Part shown: positions 5,152 to 7,206 of the stretch, in pieces
How the letters are laid out: the number at the start of each line of letters is the position of its first letter
Position numbering within the stretch: the first letter of the stretch is position 1
Source of the DNA: an uncultured Eubacteriales bacterium
Lineage (GTDB): Bacteria > Bacillota > Clostridia > Lachnospirales > Lachnospiraceae
Assembly: GCA_900313855.1 (NCBI GenBank)
Contig: OMSZ01000166.1
Span: 1-7,206 of the forward strand
Length of the DNA stretch: 7,206 nucleotides
Reading direction: 5' to 3'
The notes under the pieces: model-generated
What the model was told of the DNA's origin: nothing
What the model saw: the letters and a program-made list of their open reading frames with translations, nothing else
Database searches by the model: none
Program-made: the position numbers and the translations under genes

Positions 5152-7206
5152 TCAGAAATCTCCCTCATCCCACATCTGCCGAAGCACAGTCTTAAGCTGC
5201 TCCTTAACCTCTTCAACAGTAGTATCCGGAAGCTGTACACCGGCAACTGTTCCATGTCCGCCTCCGCCAAACTTCTCCATGATAACCTGAACATTAATAT
5301 CATCAATCGAACGTGCACTTACATAAACAAGATTATCTATCTTAGTCATAACAAATGAAGCTCTCACATTCTCTACGTCAAGAAGTTCATTAGCCACCTT
5401 AGCGGCAACCACATTTGGACTGTCAACCCCGTCATCTGCAGGAACATCAGATATCGCAAAGCAGTCCATGAATATCTCCGCTCTCCCGACTCCCTCGGAC
5501 ACATGTTTGAAGTTGTCAAGATCAACCCTATAGGCCTTTCTTACACGTATCATGTCGGCACCGCATTTACGCAGGAACGAAGCTGCTTCAAAGGTTCTAA
5601 CTCCCGTCTTTGTAACAAAATTATCTGTATCCACAAGCATACCGGCATACATCGCATCCGCCTCGGCCGGACGCAGCTTCGGTTTATCCATACTGTATTG
5701 AAGTATCTCTGCAACCATCTCACACGCTGATGAAGCATACGGCTCAATATATGAGAGAAGCGCATTGTCAATAACCTCTCCGCTTTGTCTGTGATGGTCA
5801 ATAACCACTACGTTCTTGGTATGCGCAAGAAGCTCCGGACATTCTGTAATGCTCGGTCTGTTGACATCCACAACTATAAGTACTGTATTCGGATCTATCG
5901 CGCCAAGCGCCTGCTCGCTGCTGTAGAACATATCCTCGGGATAAACGCTGCTTCCCATATAATTATTCATAGCAGGACGTATAGAGCTTGTGACCTCATT
6001 GATAACAATATGCGCCTTCTTTTCCATGTTAATAGCAAGTCTGTAAATACCTATCGCCGAACCCAAACAATCGATATCCGGCTTCCGGTGACCCATTATC
6101 AGCACCTGATCCTTATTTGCAAGCATTTCCTTAAGCGCATGAGCCTTAACACGTGCTTTAACACGCGTGTTCTTCTCAGCCGACTGCGTCTTGCCGCCAT
6201 AGTAAATGATCTTGTCACCCTTCTTGATGACTGCCTGATCACCTCCGCGCCCAAGCGCCATATCCATTGCCATATGCGAATATTCATACGCTACCGTGTA
6301 GTCATCATTTTCCGTATCAACACCGACCGCTATCGAAAGTGTTACCGGCGTTTCATTACCTATGTTAATACTTCTGACCTCATCCAACAGAGAGAACTTG
6401 CTCTCCTGAAGTAATTCCAACTGCTGCTGCTGAAGCATGAAAATATATTTGTCCTTCTCAAGCTTCTTGATAATACCTCTTGCAGATTGCATATATTTCG
6501 TAATCTTTCGGTCAATGAGCGCGGCCAACAGAGCACGTCTTACCTCCTCAGTCGAATCCATAACCTCTTCAAAGTTATCTATATAAATCTGACCTGCAAC
6601 AAGCTTGATACGTTCCTTGTCCTCAACAGCCTCCATAAGCTCCGTCTCATCATAAAGATATATAGCAAAAAGATATTCCTCGGGAAGCTTATCGGTAAAA
6701 TCCTTAGAAAGCAGTTCTGTGACATAAACCCTGCGGATATCAACCCTGTAATTCCTCTCCGCCTGATAAATGTGAACCGTACGTCTGCCTTCATCCTCCG
6801 GCTCCATCTTAAGAAGCTCTAACGTAATATCCGTAAAGATGTTCTGAATATGCTTTCTCATATGCTGTTTGTCACTCTTTACCGCCTGATAGAATGCTTT
6901 GTTGCACCACAAAACACGGCCGTTGTCATTAACCAGTGCATAAGGAATTGACAGCTCCTTGATAAGCTCGCTTTGTATCGAGCCATGTGCAAAAGAAAAT
7001 GAAATAAGATCCGTCATTATCTGCGGCCGTTTCTTATAATATAATATAATTGTTACCATGAGGTATAAAAGCATTCCGCCGGTAACCACAAACCCGCTTC
7101 TGCGATCAACCGCATATACTAATCCGTTAACGACGATCAGTATAATAAGCATATAAAAAGGAACTCTGAGATAACGTTCAATCTCATGCTCTAAAAGATT
7201 GCTCGA
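5152..7206 (-). CDS. gdpP: GdpP-type cyclic-di-AMP phosphodiesterase, 5' end outside window
   Basis: GdpP (YybT) is a membrane protein that hydrolyses c-di-AMP to pApA, affecting cell-wall, potassium and stress physiology. Numbering from the ATG at 7152, hydrophobic segments at about 1-14 and 21-39 form two membrane helices. A PAS-like domain (about 60-170) and a degenerate GGDEF domain (about 175-312, ending GRGGDQAVIK) follow. Then comes the DHH phosphoesterase domain with MGHRKPDID (353-361), VVDVNRP (427-433), IDHHRQSG (451-458) and MLVDTDNF (505-512). The DHHA1 domain ends in GGGGHGTVAG (629-638). All metal-binding motifs are present. The ATG at 7152 is not the start: it has no ribosome binding site, the frame stays open to the window edge, and upstream codons complete the first membrane helix (RVPFY). 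It heads the conserved gdpP-rplI-dnaB arrangement. Confidence 0.95.
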   Translation of the reverse strand, partial: SSNLLEHEIERYLRVPFYMLIILIVVNGLVYAVDRRSGFVVTGGMLLYLMVTIILYYKKRPQIMTDLISFSFAHGSIQSELIKELSIPYALVNDNGRVLWCNKAFYQAVKSDKQHMRKHIQNIFTDITLELLKMEPEDEGRRTVHIYQAERNYRVDIRRVYVTELLSKDFTDKLPEEYLFAIYLYDETELMEAVEDKERIKLVAGQIYIDNFEEVMDSTEEVRRALLAALIDRKITKYMQSARGIIKKLEKDKYIFMLQQQQLELLQESKFSLLDEVRSINIGNETPVTLSIAVGVDTENDDYTVAYEYSHMAMDMALGRGGDQAVIKKGDKIIYYGGKTQSAEKNTRVKARVKAHALKEMLANKDQVLIMGHRKPDIDCLGSAIGIYRLAINMEKKAHIVINEVTSSIRPAMNNYMGSSVYPEDMFYSSEQALGAIDPNTVLIVVDVNRPSITECPELLAHTKNVVVIDHHRQSGEVIDNALLSYIEPYASSACEMVAEILQYSMDKPKLRPAEADAMYAGMLVDTDNFVTKTGVRTFEAASFLRKCGADMIRVRKAYRVDLDNFKHVSEGVGRAEIFMDCFAISDVPADDGVDSPNVVAAKVANELLDVENVRASFVMTKIDNLVYVSARSIDDINVQVIMEKFGGGGHGTVAGVQLPDTTVEEVKEQLKTVLRQMWDEGDF

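Noticed and set aside
4552..5358. Long + strand open frame (268 codons) antisense to rplI and the 3' end of gdpP
   Set aside because: It overlaps two certain genes, is rich in Ser, Leu and Ile as expected from the reverse of lysine- and glutamate-rich codons, and shows no recognisable motif or clear ribosome binding site.
5785..6414. + strand open frame of 209 codons antisense to gdpP
   Set aside because: It lies wholly within the conserved DHH and GGDEF coding region and shows no domain features; it is a shadow of codon bias.
6200..6630. Active diguanylate cyclase in the GGDEF region of GdpP
   Set aside because: The signature is degenerate and the GRGGDQA stretch is the form typical of GdpP proteins, which are not c-di-GMP synthases.

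Overview
The window looks like a chromosomal segment from a low-to-moderate-GC anaerobic Firmicute, most likely of the Lachnospiraceae/Clostridia type. This rests on the conserved gene order gdpP-rplI-dnaB, strong AAGGAGG-type ribosome binding sites, and IS200/IS605 and MerR proteins of the kind common in that group. It is an inference from gene content and sequence style, not from a search.

Left part (1 to about 1660, + strand): the right-hand portion of an IS200/IS605-family insertion sequence. It holds the 3' part of the Y1 (HUH) transposase tnpA, whose start lies left of the window, and an overlapping, apparently intact tnpB (RNA-guided nuclease). These are followed by about 145 nt of structured non-coding DNA ending in a strong hairpin. 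That stretch is the expected right end and the scaffold of the TnpB guide RNA (omegaRNA/reRNA). The left end of the element is not visible.

Middle (1661-3223): a short leader containing small dyads and a clear Shine-Dalgarno, then one + strand gene (1779-3071). It encodes an N-terminal MerR-type DNA-binding domain fused to a C-terminal class I SAM-dependent methyltransferase. The methyltransferase has a low-complexity insertion built from a 15-nt tandem duplication. The spacer between this gene and the convergent dnaB contains two tandem copies of a roughly 50-bp hairpin-bearing repeat. The two copies differ only by transitions and one 2-nt gap, and one of the stem changes is compensatory.

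Right part (3224-7206, - strand): a core housekeeping cluster read right to left. gdpP (membrane c-di-AMP phosphodiesterase with PAS, degenerate GGDEF and DHH/DHHA1 domains) is cut by the right window edge. It is followed by rplI (ribosomal protein L9) and dnaB (replicative helicase). rplI and dnaB are separated by 4 nt, and the dnaB ribosome binding site lies inside the rplI 3' end, so they are probably co-transcribed and translationally coupled.

The least ordinary parts are the MerR-methyltransferase fusion, the tandem hairpin repeat in the convergent intergenic region, and the TnpB/omegaRNA right end abutting the MerR gene. No tRNA, rRNA, CRISPR array or phage gene was seen.
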